From assembly GCA_963775125.1 (NCBI GenBank), contig CAVZHQ010000002.1, positions 62,001-126,000 on the forward strand: a DNA stretch of 64,000 nt. Direction: 5' to 3'. A program made the translations under genes and the position numbers. The notes beneath the pieces are model-generated. The model was given only the letters and a program-made list of their open reading frames with translations. It ran no database searches and was not told where the DNA came from. Below, piece after piece: positions 19,175-28,438 of this stretch. The stretch is from JAHECQ01 sp963775125 (GTDB taxonomy: Bacteria; Actinomycetota; Acidimicrobiia; Acidimicrobiales; SZUA-35). The stretch's first letter is position 1, and the number at the start of each line of letters is the position of its first letter.

Positions 19175-20566
19175 GTGCTCACGACTCGTACCAGGAACGG
19201 CCGCAGCCTCGTGCTCGTGGTCCTCGCCGCCAGCCTCATGACCTCGATCAGTCTCGGAGCCCGATCGACGTTCGGCCTCTACCTCAAGCCCGTGATCGCC
19301 GACCTCGGGACCGGGCGCGAGATGTTCAGCATCGCCATCGCCATCCAGAACCTGGTGTGGGGGCTGTCCCAGCCCTTCGCCGGCGCGATCGCCGACAAGT
19401 ACGGCGCGTCGCGGGTGCTCAGCATCGGTGGCGTGGGGTACGCGCTGGCCCTCGTGCTGATGTCGACAGCTGAGTCGTCGGGCCTTTTCGTCCTGTCGAT
19501 GGGGTTCCTGATCGGCCTGGCGACCGGCGCTGCAAGCTTCTCGGTCGTGCTGGCTGCCGTCGGCCGCATGGCACCGCCGGAAAAGGTGTCGATGGCGCTG
19601 GGGGTGGTCACGGCCATGGGCTCGATCGGCCAGTTCGTCCTGATTCCGATCACCGGCAACTTCATCGAGTCCTACGGTTGGCGCACGACCGCAGTCATCC
19701 TCGCCTGCTTCGTGGCCAGCATCGTGCTGTTCTCGTTCCCGGTTCGAGGGCGCTCGGCCGACCAGCAGGGCCCGGTCGCAGCGGGGACGACCGCGGTTCC
19801 GGCCACGCCCCTGCGAACCGAACTCCGCCGAGCGATGGCTCACCGTTCGTTCCTGCTGCTGAATCTGGCGTTCTTCGTGTGCGGGTTCCACGTCACCTTC
19901 ATCGCCACCCACCTGGTCTCCTACGCCGACGACGTCGGCGTCAGCGAAGGACCCGCGCGCCTCGGGTTGTCGCTCATCGGTCTGTTCAACATCGTCGGCT
20001 CACTCGTTGCCGGTTACCTCGGCAGCCGAAGGCCAAAGACCTATCTGCTGTCCGCCATCTACTTCACCCGGGCGGTGGTCATCACGGCGTTCGTGCTCAT
20101 CCCGGTCACCGCAACCACCGTCATCGTCTTCGGCGCCGCAATCGGCCTGCTGTGGCTGTCGACGGTACCCCTCACCGGCGGCATCGTCGCCTCGCAGTTC
20201 GGCACCACCCACTCGGGGACGCTGTTCGGCATCGTCTTCCTTGCTCACCAGCTCGGCGCCTTCATCGGCGTCTGGCTCGGCGGACGTCTGGCCGACACCA
20301 CGGGCAGCTACATGACCGTCTGGTGGATCGCCGTAGGCCTCGGCATCTTCGCCGGTGTCATCCACCTCCTCATCAGCGAGGCCCCGGCACCGCCGGCGCC
20401 GGCGAGGAGCCAGGGTGCAGGACGGTTCGTCCCCGCAGGAGCGGCCGCGGTCGTCGTGGTGGCCGGTGGAGCTGCCGCGCTCAGCGCCCAGCCCCTCAGC
20501 GCCCACGAGTCCAGCGCAGAGTCCGCTCAAGTTGCGTCCTACCTCTGTTCGCTGCATGGTTCGTGA
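19175..20566 (+). CDS. MFS transporter, OFA-like
   Basis: Membrane carrier of 463 residues with about twelve hydrophobic segments. The segment SISLGARSTFGLYLKPVIAD and the loop FAGAIADKYGASRVL match the monocarboxylate/oxalate-formate antiporter-like branch of the major facilitator superfamily. The start is a GTG at 19175. A long periplasmic or tail extension rich in Ala and Pro closes the protein. The flanking divergent CoA-transferase and downstream esterase suggest import of an organic acid for degradation. Confidence 0.88.
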   Translation: MLTTRTRNGRSLVLVVLAASLMTSISLGARSTFGLYLKPVIADLGTGREMFSIAIAIQNLVWGLSQPFAGAIADKYGASRVLSIGGVGYALALVLMSTAESSGLFVLSMGFLIGLATGAASFSVVLAAVGRMAPPEKVSMALGVVTAMGSIGQFVLIPITGNFIESYGWRTTAVILACFVASIVLFSFPVRGRSADQQGPVAAGTTAVPATPLRTELRRAMAHRSFLLLNLAFFVCGFHVTFIATHLVSYADDVGVSEGPARLGLSLIGLFNIVGSLVAGYLGSRRPKTYLLSAIYFTRAVVITAFVLIPVTATTVIVFGAAIGLLWLSTVPLTGGIVASQFGTTHSGTLFGIVFLAHQLGAFIGVWLGGRLADTTGSYMTVWWIAVGLGIFAGVIHLLISEAPAPPAPARSQGAGRFVPAGAAAVVVVAGGAAALSAQPLSAHESSAESAQVASYLCSLHGS

Positions 20567-21557
20567 CATGGCCAGCGAAACCGTCCACCCCGAGAACCCC
20601 GACACCCTCGACGCCGCTCGGCTCGACGAGCACCACAGGAACATTCTCGGCAAACTCCCCATCGACCTTCTCGATTTCAGCGACCTCGACCGCTCTCGGA
20701 CGATGTTCGACGCGCTCCCGCGCCTCGAACCCGACCCGACGGTCACCATCGAGGAGTTCGTCGTCCCCGGTTACGGTGGGGGTCCCGAGGTGGCCGTCCG
20801 GGTGTACCGGCCAAGCAACCTGGGAGCCAATCCCGGCGCGCTGTACTGGATTCACGGTGGCGGCATGGTCCTCGGCTCCGCCGAGCGCGACGATGCCCCC
20901 TGCGCCCAGCGGGCGGTGAATCACCGGGCCATCGTGGCCTCGGTCGACTATCGCCTGGCTCCCGAGCACCCCTACCCCGCGCCGATCCACGACTGCTTCG
21001 CCGGCCTCGTCTGGTTCGCCTCCAAGGCCCACGAGTTCGGGTTCGATCCGGCCCGCCTCGCCATCGGGGGCGCGTCGGCCGGTGGCGGCTTGGCTGCAGG
21101 TACGGCACTGTTCTCGCGAGATCACGGTGGTCCGGCGCTCTGCTTCCAGCTCCTGATCTACCCGATGCTGGACCATCGCAACGTCACCCCGAGCAGCCAC
21201 GCCATCCTCGATCGGCGGGTCTGGCACCGCGACGCCAACCTGTTCGGTTGGAACGCCTATGTCGGCGACGCTGCAGGATCAGCCGAGCCCGACGCCGTCC
21301 CGATCTACGCCTCGCCGTCGATGGCCGTCGACCTCTCGGGCTTGCCACCCACGTACATCAACATCGGCGACCTCGACATGTTCCTCGACGAGGATGTCGC
21401 CTACGCCCTTGCCCTCGGACGAGCTGGGGTTCCCTGCGAGCTGCACGTGTATCCCGGTGCCTTCCACGGAGCGCCCACCTTCGTGGTCCACTCGCCGCTG
21501 AGCCATCGCTGGAACGCGGACGAAACCGCGGCGCTCGAGCGGGCGTTGAACCCGTGA
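20556..21557 (+). CDS. Alpha/beta hydrolase, HSL (hormone-sensitive lipase) family
   Basis: Esterase-like enzyme of about 333 residues. It has the HSL oxyanion motif HGGGMVLGS, the nucleophile elbow IGGASAGGGLA, Asp in INIGDLDMF and the late His in PGAFHGAPTF, so all catalytic residues are in place. The ATG at 20556 overlaps the MFS stop; a second in-frame ATG at 20568 is equally possible. It overlaps the next gene at GTGA (21554). Cotranscribed with the carrier, it may hydrolyse an imported ester or lactone. Confidence 0.88.
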   Translation: MVRDMASETVHPENPDTLDAARLDEHHRNILGKLPIDLLDFSDLDRSRTMFDALPRLEPDPTVTIEEFVVPGYGGGPEVAVRVYRPSNLGANPGALYWIHGGGMVLGSAERDDAPCAQRAVNHRAIVASVDYRLAPEHPYPAPIHDCFAGLVWFASKAHEFGFDPARLAIGGASAGGGLAAGTALFSRDHGGPALCFQLLIYPMLDHRNVTPSSHAILDRRVWHRDANLFGWNAYVGDAAGSAEPDAVPIYASPSMAVDLSGLPPTYINIGDLDMFLDEDVAYALALGRAGVPCELHVYPGAFHGAPTFVVHSPLSHRWNADETAALERALNP

Positions 21558-22642
21558 CGAGCGACTCCGGCCGGGGGCCGCTCGGCTACTACGCGCTCGC
21601 CGGCGCAGCGCTCGAGCCGCGGGCGCTCATCGCCGAGGCGGCCGACGCCGAGGAGCTCGGGCTCGACATGGCCATCGTGTCCGAGCGCTATGCCTTCAAG
21701 GAAGCGTGCACCATCTCCGGCGCGTTGGGGGCTGTGACCGAGACGCTCGGCATCATGACCGGTTGCACCAATCACAACACTCGACACCCCTTGGTGCTCG
21801 CCGGCCACGCCACCACCATGCATCGGCTCACCGGCGGACGCTTCGTTCTCGGCCTGGGGCGGGGCGTCGACCGACGGTTCACCTCGATGGGTCTGGCCGG
21901 CGTCACCACTGCCCAGATGGAGGACTTCGTCGGTCTCATGCGTCGGCTCTGGCGAGGCGAAACCATCATCGGCCACGACGGCCCCGCCGGCCGCTACCCC
22001 GCCCTCCGCCTCGACGACCGCCTCGACGATCCCATCCCTCTGTCGCTCGTCGCCTTCGGCCCCAACTCGCTCGCCCTGGGCGGCCGGGCCTTCGACCACG
22101 TGATCCTGCACACCTTCTTCACCGACGAGACGCTGCAACGCTGCGTGCGCACCGTGAAGGAAGCGGCGGAGCAAGCGGGCCGCGACCCCGACGACGTCAC
22201 CGTTTGGTCCTGCTACGCCACGATCGGCGACTGGCTCCCCGAGCCGGTTCGCCTGAAGAAGACCATCGGCCGCATGTCCACCTACCTCCAGGCCTACGGC
22301 GACCTCCTGGTCCGTACCAACGGGTGGGACCCGGCGGTGCTCGACGCCTTCCGGGCCGACGCTGTCGTCCGCAGCTTCACCGCCGCCATCGACGACGTTG
22401 CCACCACCGAGCAGCTCGAACACATCGCCGAACTCCTTCCGGCCGAGTGGTTGGCCCCCGCAGGCCAAGGATCGCCCGAGGAGTGCGCCACCGCCGTGAT
22501 GGGTCAATACGACCTTGGCGCCGACGCCGTGATCCTCCACGGCGCCTCCCCCACCGAACTCTCCCCCATCACCCGAAATTTGCAGGGTTTTCCACGTGAG
22601 GCGTGGAAAACGGTGCAAATTTCGGGGGTGGAGACCCGTTAG
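21554..22642 (+). CDS. Luciferase-like (probably F420-dependent) oxidoreductase
   Basis: A 362-residue TIM-barrel enzyme. The start is the GTG at 21554, overlapping the previous stop. Family features are LIAEAADAEELGLDMAIVSE near the N-terminus, HNTRHPLVLAGHATTMHRLT, GGRFVLGLGRGVDRRF and the C-terminal GQYDLGADAVILHGASP. The TIGR-type F420 branch usually acts on ketones, alcohols or enoyl compounds, but cofactor choice (F420 or FMN) cannot be proven here. The last 25 codons contain a near-perfect DNA palindrome (22572-22626), so the coding end and a hairpin coincide. Confidence 0.86.
   Translation: MTSDSGRGPLGYYALAGAALEPRALIAEAADAEELGLDMAIVSERYAFKEACTISGALGAVTETLGIMTGCTNHNTRHPLVLAGHATTMHRLTGGRFVLGLGRGVDRRFTSMGLAGVTTAQMEDFVGLMRRLWRGETIIGHDGPAGRYPALRLDDRLDDPIPLSLVAFGPNSLALGGRAFDHVILHTFFTDETLQRCVRTVKEAAEQAGRDPDDVTVWSCYATIGDWLPEPVRLKKTIGRMSTYLQAYGDLLVRTNGWDPAVLDAFRADAVVRSFTAAIDDVATTEQLEHIAELLPAEWLAPAGQGSPEECATAVMGQYDLGADAVILHGASPTELSPITRNLQGFPREAWKTVQISGVETR
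22572..22626 (+). repeat. 25-base inverted repeat (hairpin) inside the 3' end of the oxidoreductase gene
   Basis: Arms 22572-22596 and 22602-22626 are complementary except for two adjacent positions, with a five-base loop TGAGG. The AT-rich core (GAAATTTGCA and TGCAAATTTC) stands out from the surrounding GC-rich DNA. It ends 14 bases before the stop codon and 48 bases before the next ATG. No T-run follows, so it is not a standard terminator; a transposed palindromic element, a regulator site or an mRNA processing hairpin are alternatives. Confidence 0.75.
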
Positions 22643-22673
22643 GGTTTCCGCAAGGCACTCGAAAGGAACCACC

Positions 22674-23453
22674 ATGCCCCGTATCAATCTCACCGACGCC
22701 TCGGCCATCGTCACCGGAGGCGCCTCCGGAATCGGCGAGGCTTCCGCCCGCCAGCTGGCAGCGCTCGGTGCCAAAGTCGTCATCGCCGACCTGAACGAGG
22801 ACCTCGGCCAGAAGGTCGCTTCCGAAATCGGCGGCATGTTCGTCAAGTGCGACGTTTCGAGCGAAGAGGACGGAGCAGCGGCAGTGCTGGCCGCCGGAGA
22901 GATGGGCCCGCTCCGCGCGCTGGTCAACTCCGCCGGTCTCGGCAAAGCCGGCCGCACGGTCGACCGCAACAACGACCCCATGCCCCAGGCCGACTTCGAC
23001 TTCGTGATCCGCATCAACCTGCTCGGCTCGTTCAACATGCTGCGTCAGTCGGCGGCGGCCATGGCCAAAACCGAACCGCTCGACGCCGACGGGCAACGAG
23101 GAGCCATCGTCAACATGGCGTCGGTCGCGGCGTTCGACGGACAGATCGGGCAGGCCGCCTACTCGGCCTCCAAGGGCGGCATCGTCGGCATGACCCTGCC
23201 GATCGCCCGTGACCTCTCGGCCGTCGGCATCCGGGTCAACACCATCGCCCCCGGCCTCATCGACACCCCCATCTACGGACAAGGCGAAGAGGCCGACAAG
23301 TTCAAGGCCCACCTCGGCCAGTCGGTGCTCTTCCCCAAGCGTCTCGGCTACGGCGAAGAGCTCGCCTTCATGGTGATCGATCTCATCACCAACCCGTACA
23401 TGAACGGTGAGGTCGTCCGGGTCGACGGCGGCATCCGCCTCCCGCCCCGCTGA
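22674..23453 (+). CDS. SDR family 3-hydroxyacyl-CoA dehydrogenase type-2-like
   Basis: A 259-residue NAD-dependent dehydrogenase close in length and sequence to HSD17B10-type enzymes. It shows TGGASGIGEASARQL, VNSAGLGKAG, the active-site Tyr-Lys in AAYSASKGGIVG and the family-typical APGLIDTPIYG plus PNYxxNGE-like NPYMNGEVVRVDGG at the C-terminus. GAAAGGA precedes the ATG. The likely reaction is oxidation of a 3-hydroxyacyl-CoA in beta-oxidation-like degradation. A rho-independent terminator follows 30 bases after its stop. Confidence 0.92.
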   Translation: MPRINLTDASAIVTGGASGIGEASARQLAALGAKVVIADLNEDLGQKVASEIGGMFVKCDVSSEEDGAAAVLAAGEMGPLRALVNSAGLGKAGRTVDRNNDPMPQADFDFVIRINLLGSFNMLRQSAAAMAKTEPLDADGQRGAIVNMASVAAFDGQIGQAAYSASKGGIVGMTLPIARDLSAVGIRVNTIAPGLIDTPIYGQGEEADKFKAHLGQSVLFPKRLGYGEELAFMVIDLITNPYMNGEVVRVDGGIRLPPR

Positions 23454-23482
23454 CCCGAACCCGGCGCTCCGGTCATCTGGCC

Positions 23483-23539
23483 GAACCGCGTGCAGTCCGC
23501 ACCTCTGAGGGGTGTGGAACTGCACGCGGTTCGCTTTTT
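23483..23539 (+). terminator. Rho-independent terminator after the SDR gene
   Basis: The arm GAACCGCGTGCAGT (23483-23496) pairs perfectly with 23519-23532, and the stem continues inward through CCGCACC and GGTGTGG with minor mismatches. A TTTTT tract follows at 23535-23539. This is the only hairpin in the window with a clear T-run, and it ends the plus-strand unit 19175-23453. Confidence 0.8.
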
Positions 23540-23622
23540 CGGCTCGCAGCGGGCTGCGCTAACGTCGTCCTTTCGGCACCACCAAACTGCCTTCGGCCAG
23601 GCAGGACCAGGGAGCACACAAC

Positions 23623-26061
23623 ATGCTGGACGGCGTACGCGTACTCGACCTCACCGATCGACGAGGCAACCTGGCATCGATGATCCTGGCCGGATTGGGC
23701 GCCCAAGTCGTCGCGGTGGAACCTCCAGGCGGCGTCTCGACGCGCACGCTGTCGCCCTTCGCCGGCGGAGTTCCCGATCCCGATCGGTCGCTCATGCACT
23801 GGGCGACGAACCGCGGCAAGCGCAGCATCGTGCTCGATCCGAGCGACGCCACCGACCGGGACCACTTCGCAGCGCTGATCGCCGGCGCAGACATCCTGTT
23901 CACCGACGACCCAGGACGGCTGGCCCAACTCGGGATCGACCCCGCCCGACACAACCCGCGGCTCATTCACGTCGCCATGAGCGGATTCGGCGCCGGTGGA
24001 CCCAAGAGCGACTGGGACGCCCCGGATTTGGTTGCGCTCGCGGCCGGCGGACAGCTGCGGCTCTCGGGTGACGCCGACCGGGCACCGGTGCGCTGCTCGG
24101 TCCCCCAAGCGTGGGCCCACACGTCGGGCGACGCCGCCGACGCGTCGCTGATCGCTCTACACGAGCGGCACTCGTCCGGTCTCGGTCAGGTCGTCGACAT
24201 CTCGGCCCAGCAGTCGGTCATGCAGGCCACCCAGTCGCTGGTGTTGAACCACGCCTTCGGGGTCGAGCCTGGTGCCCGAGTAGGCGGCGGCATGCGCCTC
24301 GGCCCCATCGACGTTCGCCTCGTGTGGCCGTGCCTCGACGGCACCGTCACCATCACGTTCCTGTTCGGCGCCGCCGTCGGCCCGTTCTCACACCGCTTGT
24401 TCCAGTGGATCTGGGAGGAAGGACAGTGCGACGAGGCCACCCGCGACTCGAATTGGGTCGAGCTCGGCAATCAGATCCACACCGGCGAGGTTCCGGTGTC
24501 GGAGTTCGAGCGCCTGAAGGAGGTCCTTGCCGCCTTCTGTCTCACCAAGACCAAGAGCGAACTGTTCGAGGCAGCGCTCGAACGTAAGCTCTTGATCGCG
24601 CCCGCGTCTTCCATCGCCGACGTGTTCGACACCGCCCACTTCCACGAGCGTGACTATTGGGACGCAGTCGACCAGCCCCAACTCGGGCGAGCCATTCGCC
24701 AACCCGGACCCATCGTGAAGCCGTCGTTCGGGCGGTTGCCGACGCTTGGTCGGGCCCCGCTCCTCGGCGAGCACACCGAAGAAGTCCTGGCCGAGTTGGC
24801 CCGACTGTCCCCGTCCGAGGAGCCAACTGTCGCCGCAGCCGCTACTCGGGGAAATGACGGCCAGGGACCGCTGGCAGGGCTGAAGGTGCTCGACTTCATG
24901 TGGTCACTGGCCGGGCCGGCCATCACCCGGGTGTTGGCCGACTACGGGGCGACCGTGGTCCGGATCGAGTCATCGGCCCGGATCGAAATGGGTCGCACCC
25001 TCAATCCGTTCTGGCAGGACAAGACCGACCCCGAAGGCTCCGGCGTATTCCTCAACGCCAACGCGGGGAAGCTCGGGGTCTGCCTCGACCTCAATACCGA
25101 AGAAGGTCGCGAGGTTGCCCGAGACCTGGCCAAGTGGGCCGACGTCGTGACCGAGTCGTACTCGCCGTCGGCGATGAAGCGTTGGGGCCTCGACTACGAG
25201 AATCTCCGGAAGATCAACCCCGGTCTGGTCATGATGTCGTCCAGCCTGGCCGGCAACGTCGGACCACTGTCCAACTTTGCCGGTTTCGGCAACCTGGCCT
25301 CGGCGCTCGCCGGCTTCTTCAACACCACCGGCTGGCCCGACCGCACGTGCGTCGGACCCTACGGCGGCTACACCGACTACCTTTCCCCCCGCTTCGCCAT
25401 CGCCGCTCTGCTGGCAGGGTTGGAACGGCGCCGGTCGACCGGCGAAGGCTTCTATCTCGATTTCTCCCAGGCCGAAGGGGCGATGTGGGCATTGGGTCCG
25501 GCGTTCGCCGAGTTCGAGGCCAACGGCGACCTCTGGGAACGGACCGGCAACACCGACCGCAACCTGTCCCCGCACCTCGTGGCCCCGACTGCGGGCGACG
25601 ACCGCTGGATAGCCGTGGTCTGCGAATCCGACGAGCAGTGGCGCACGCTGTGCGACCTGGCCGGATTCGGCGACGACCTGGCCGACCTGACCGTGGACGA
25701 GCGACTGGCCCGGAACGAAGAACTCGAGGGTCTGGTCAGCGCGTGGACGGCGACCCAATCGGCCGCAGCGTTGAGCGCAACCCTGCAGACCGCCGGCGTT
25801 CCGGCGCACGAGCTGGTTGATGCCGTCGACCTCTGGAACGACGAGCACCTGGCGCAGCGCAGCCATTGGGTGTGGGTCGAGCACGACAAGCACGGTCAGA
25901 TTCCGTTGGAAGGCAGCCGGTTCCGCCTGTCTCGCACCCCGGCTCCACCGATTCAGGCCCCGCCGACGCTTGGTCAACACGCCTTCCAGGTGCTGACCGA
26001 CATCCTGGGCTACGACACCGATCGCATCGCCGAATTGGCCGCCAACGAAGTATTGGAGTGA
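23623..26061 (+). CDS. Tandem CaiB/BaiF family III CoA-transferase, intact
   Basis: An 812-residue protein with two CaiB domains and no frame break, which validates the architecture inferred for the two damaged copies. Domain one begins MLDGVRVLDLTDRRGN and keeps an Asp at the catalytic position (APDLVALAAGG). Domain two starts near residue 417 with GPLAGLKVLDFMWSLAGPAI and has Gly there (GFGNLASALAG). One active and one structural domain in a single chain would mimic the interlocked dimer of normal family members. It is transcribed alone, between a strong terminator and a minus-strand small gene. Confidence 0.93.
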   Translation: MLDGVRVLDLTDRRGNLASMILAGLGAQVVAVEPPGGVSTRTLSPFAGGVPDPDRSLMHWATNRGKRSIVLDPSDATDRDHFAALIAGADILFTDDPGRLAQLGIDPARHNPRLIHVAMSGFGAGGPKSDWDAPDLVALAAGGQLRLSGDADRAPVRCSVPQAWAHTSGDAADASLIALHERHSSGLGQVVDISAQQSVMQATQSLVLNHAFGVEPGARVGGGMRLGPIDVRLVWPCLDGTVTITFLFGAAVGPFSHRLFQWIWEEGQCDEATRDSNWVELGNQIHTGEVPVSEFERLKEVLAAFCLTKTKSELFEAALERKLLIAPASSIADVFDTAHFHERDYWDAVDQPQLGRAIRQPGPIVKPSFGRLPTLGRAPLLGEHTEEVLAELARLSPSEEPTVAAAATRGNDGQGPLAGLKVLDFMWSLAGPAITRVLADYGATVVRIESSARIEMGRTLNPFWQDKTDPEGSGVFLNANAGKLGVCLDLNTEEGREVARDLAKWADVVTESYSPSAMKRWGLDYENLRKINPGLVMMSSSLAGNVGPLSNFAGFGNLASALAGFFNTTGWPDRTCVGPYGGYTDYLSPRFAIAALLAGLERRRSTGEGFYLDFSQAEGAMWALGPAFAEFEANGDLWERTGNTDRNLSPHLVAPTAGDDRWIAVVCESDEQWRTLCDLAGFGDDLADLTVDERLARNEELEGLVSAWTATQSAAALSATLQTAGVPAHELVDAVDLWNDEHLAQRSHWVWVEHDKHGQIPLEGSRFRLSRTPAPPIQAPPTLGQHAFQVLTDILGYDTDRIAELAANEVLE

Positions 26062-26142
26062 GGCGGCGGCTGCAGTCCAAGCAGGATCGCGAAGTGCATT
26101 TGACTGTCATCATCGGCGGCAGAGGTCCGTCACCGTCACGAC

Positions 26143-26445
26143 TCAGTGGCGGAGGACCGACACGATGTCAGCAGTTCGGAACGACGCGATGCGTACCGAC
26201 CACGAGTCGATGGTGGCTCGGGTGGAGCCGGTCGAGAAGAACGTGGTCATGGCCCCCTCGGGCTGGTAGGCGTTGGCCCCGACGACGGTGACCACCTCGC
26301 CCGACGACAGGCGGACGGCGTAGGAGACCGCAGCGGTCTCGGCGTTGGGATACGCGGGCTCGATGACGGAGCCGAGGGTGGTGAGATCGATGGTGAGATG
26401 ATCGGTGGGGCGGGCGAACACATCGGTGACGGTCATGTCTGTCAC
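26143..26445 (-). CDS. Hypothetical protein, 100 aa
   Basis: Conserved-looking small protein (MTVTDVFARPTDHLTIDLTT, later YAVRLSSGEVVTVVGANAYQ) with alternating beta-strand character and no signal or membrane segment. It lies divergent to the Rieske dioxygenase operon with 83 bases between the starts, and converges on the CoA-transferase upstream. The balanced composition and strand pattern make it more credible than its overlapping plus-strand frame. Function unknown. Confidence 0.6.
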   Translation of the reverse strand: MTDMTVTDVFARPTDHLTIDLTTLGSVIEPAYPNAETAAVSYAVRLSSGEVVTVVGANAYQPEGAMTTFFSTGSTRATIDSWSVRIASFRTADIVSVLRH

Positions 26446-26528
26446 TATGACCCTGGCCTGTGACAGGCTGAGCGAAACGGGAGGGCTGCCATGCCAGACA
26501 CCAACAGGCCAAGCACGACGGATCGAGC

Positions 26529-27903
26529 GTGACCGAAAGCCGCCGCATCACCGAGAGCCCGTTCATCATCGACGACCGCCAGACACCACGCTTCCGCGTC
26601 CATCGTTCGGCGTTGGTCGAGGAAGCGGTGCTGGAGCAGGAGCGGCGACTCGTCTTCGACCGATCGTGGCTGTTCGTCGGCCACGAGTCCGAGCTGGCCA
26701 AACCGCACGACTTCCGGACCCGTCGCGTCGGTGGCCGCCCGATCATCTTCACCCGCCACACCGACGGCACGCTCCAGGTGTTCGTCAACTCGTGCCCGCA
26801 TCGGGGCATGGCCATCGAGACCCGCCCCGAGGGCAGCGGCCGATTCCTCAAGTGCTTCTACCACGGCTGGAGTTTCGACACCGAGGGGACCCTGGTCGCG
26901 TTGCCCGACGAAGACTCCTACGGGCCGAACTTCGATCGCCACAATCTCTGCCTGGCCCGCCCGCCCAAGGTCGAGTCGTACCGGGGCTTCGTGTTCCTGT
27001 CTTGGACCGACGACATCGTCGACCTCCAGACCTACCTCGGCGGCGCCTGCGACATCCTCGACCTGTTCGCCGACCAGTCCGACACCGGTATGCGCATCCT
27101 CGGCGGCACGCATCTCTATGCCATCCGGGCCAACTGGAAGTTGCTGAGCGAGAACAGCTACGACGGCTACCACGCCATGACCACGCATCACCGCTACCTC
27201 GCCATGCTGAAGGAGTCGGGCAAGGATCTGTCGAAGGTGTTCGCCCGCGGCGCCGGGCCAACGCTCGGTTGGGACCTCGGCAACGGGCACGCGGTCATCG
27301 GCGGCGCCGACGGCACGGGCGGCACCAACACCGGTCTCGGACGAGACCTCGCCACCGAGGCCGCGCTCACCGCCCAAGTCGGTCGTCGCAACCACTTCGC
27401 GGAGAAGTTCGGCGAGGACTGGGCCAACCGCATGTTCAGCGGCCGCAACCTGGTCGTCTTCCCGAACCTCGCCATCGTTGACCTCATCATGGGCATCACC
27501 ATCCGTACCTACTACCCAGTGAGTGCCCGACTACATGGAGGTCACGGCCTGGAGCCTGCAACCCAGCGACGACGTGCCCGAGTTGCAGCAGATGCGCCAG
27601 GAGAACTTCCTCACGTTCTGGGGTCCGGCCGGTCTCGCCACCCCCGACGACATCGAGGCGCTCGAGCGTTGCCAGCAGGGGTTCGCGGCCTACGACATCG
27701 CGCCCTGGAGCGACATCTCACGGGGCATGGTGCGGGACCGCCCGAACTTCGCCGACGAGCTGCAGATGCGCACGTTCTGGCGAGAATGGGACCGTCGCAT
27801 GACGGGCACCGAGCATCCGCCCGAGGTCCCCATCGCCCCACGCGCCGGCCGCGTCAACTGGCCCTATCCCGAGCAACCCCAACTCCAGACAGAGCCGGCA
27901 TGA
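26529..27903 (+). CDS. Rieske aromatic-ring-hydroxylating dioxygenase, alpha subunit, one frameshift
   Basis: Catalytic large subunit of a ring-hydroxylating dioxygenase that would add O2 to an aromatic ring as a cis-dihydrodiol. The Rieske [2Fe-2S] ligands are C89 and H91 (NSCPHRG) and C109 and H112 (KCFYHGW). The mononuclear iron site follows in ENSYDGYHAMTTH with H215 and H220. Near 27520 one base shifts the frame; the C-terminal domain continues as DYMEVTAWSLQPSDD to the end at 27903, giving about 457 residues, normal for the family. The stop overlaps the start of the beta subunit. No ferredoxin or reductase gene is adjacent, so electron transfer must come from elsewhere. The native substrate is unknown. 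Confidence 0.92.
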
Positions 27904-28376
27904 GCCGGGCCGAGGTCGAGGACTTCCTGTACCACGACGCCGATCTGCTCGACCGGTGGCAGCTCCGCGAGTGGTTCGAGCTCTTCACCCCCGACTGCCG
28001 CTACCTCATCCCCACCACCGACAAGCCCGACGGTGACCCTGCCGTCGACCTTCACCTCGTCAACGACGACTGGTTCCTCCTCTCCCAGCGGATCGATGCG
28101 CTGCTCACCGGATCGGCGTGGGCCGAGTCACCCCGCTCCACGACGCACCGCATGATCACCAATGTCCGCGCCCACGAATCCGACGACGGCCTCCTCGTGG
28201 CGAACGCCAACGTGCTGGTGCACCGGTCACGCGGCAACCGGATCGACGCCTACCCGGCACGGCTGCGCCTCAAGCTCGTCCCCGGAGGGCCGGCCGGCTT
28301 CGAGATCGTCGAACGCCAGGCCGTGCTGGCCATGGAGGAACTCCGTCCGCACGGCCGCCTCAGCATCCTGCTGTAG
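27900..28376 (+). CDS. Aromatic-ring-hydroxylating dioxygenase, beta subunit
   Basis: A 158-residue structural subunit of the SnoaL/ketosteroid-isomerase fold. EVEDFLYHDADLLDRWQLRE and WFELFTPDCRYLIPTT are typical beta-subunit segments, as is the conserved STTHRMITNVRA. It overlaps the alpha gene by ATGA, so translation is coupled. It should assemble with the alpha subunit as an alpha3-beta3 hexamer. It has no catalytic residues of its own. Confidence 0.92.
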   Translation: MSRAEVEDFLYHDADLLDRWQLREWFELFTPDCRYLIPTTDKPDGDPAVDLHLVNDDWFLLSQRIDALLTGSAWAESPRSTTHRMITNVRAHESDDGLLVANANVLVHRSRGNRIDAYPARLRLKLVPGGPAGFEIVERQAVLAMEELRPHGRLSILL

Positions 28377-28438
28377 CGCAGTTCCCACCGATCAATCCCA
28401 CGCCCATCCATCGACACCGAACCGAGAAGAGCACCGCC

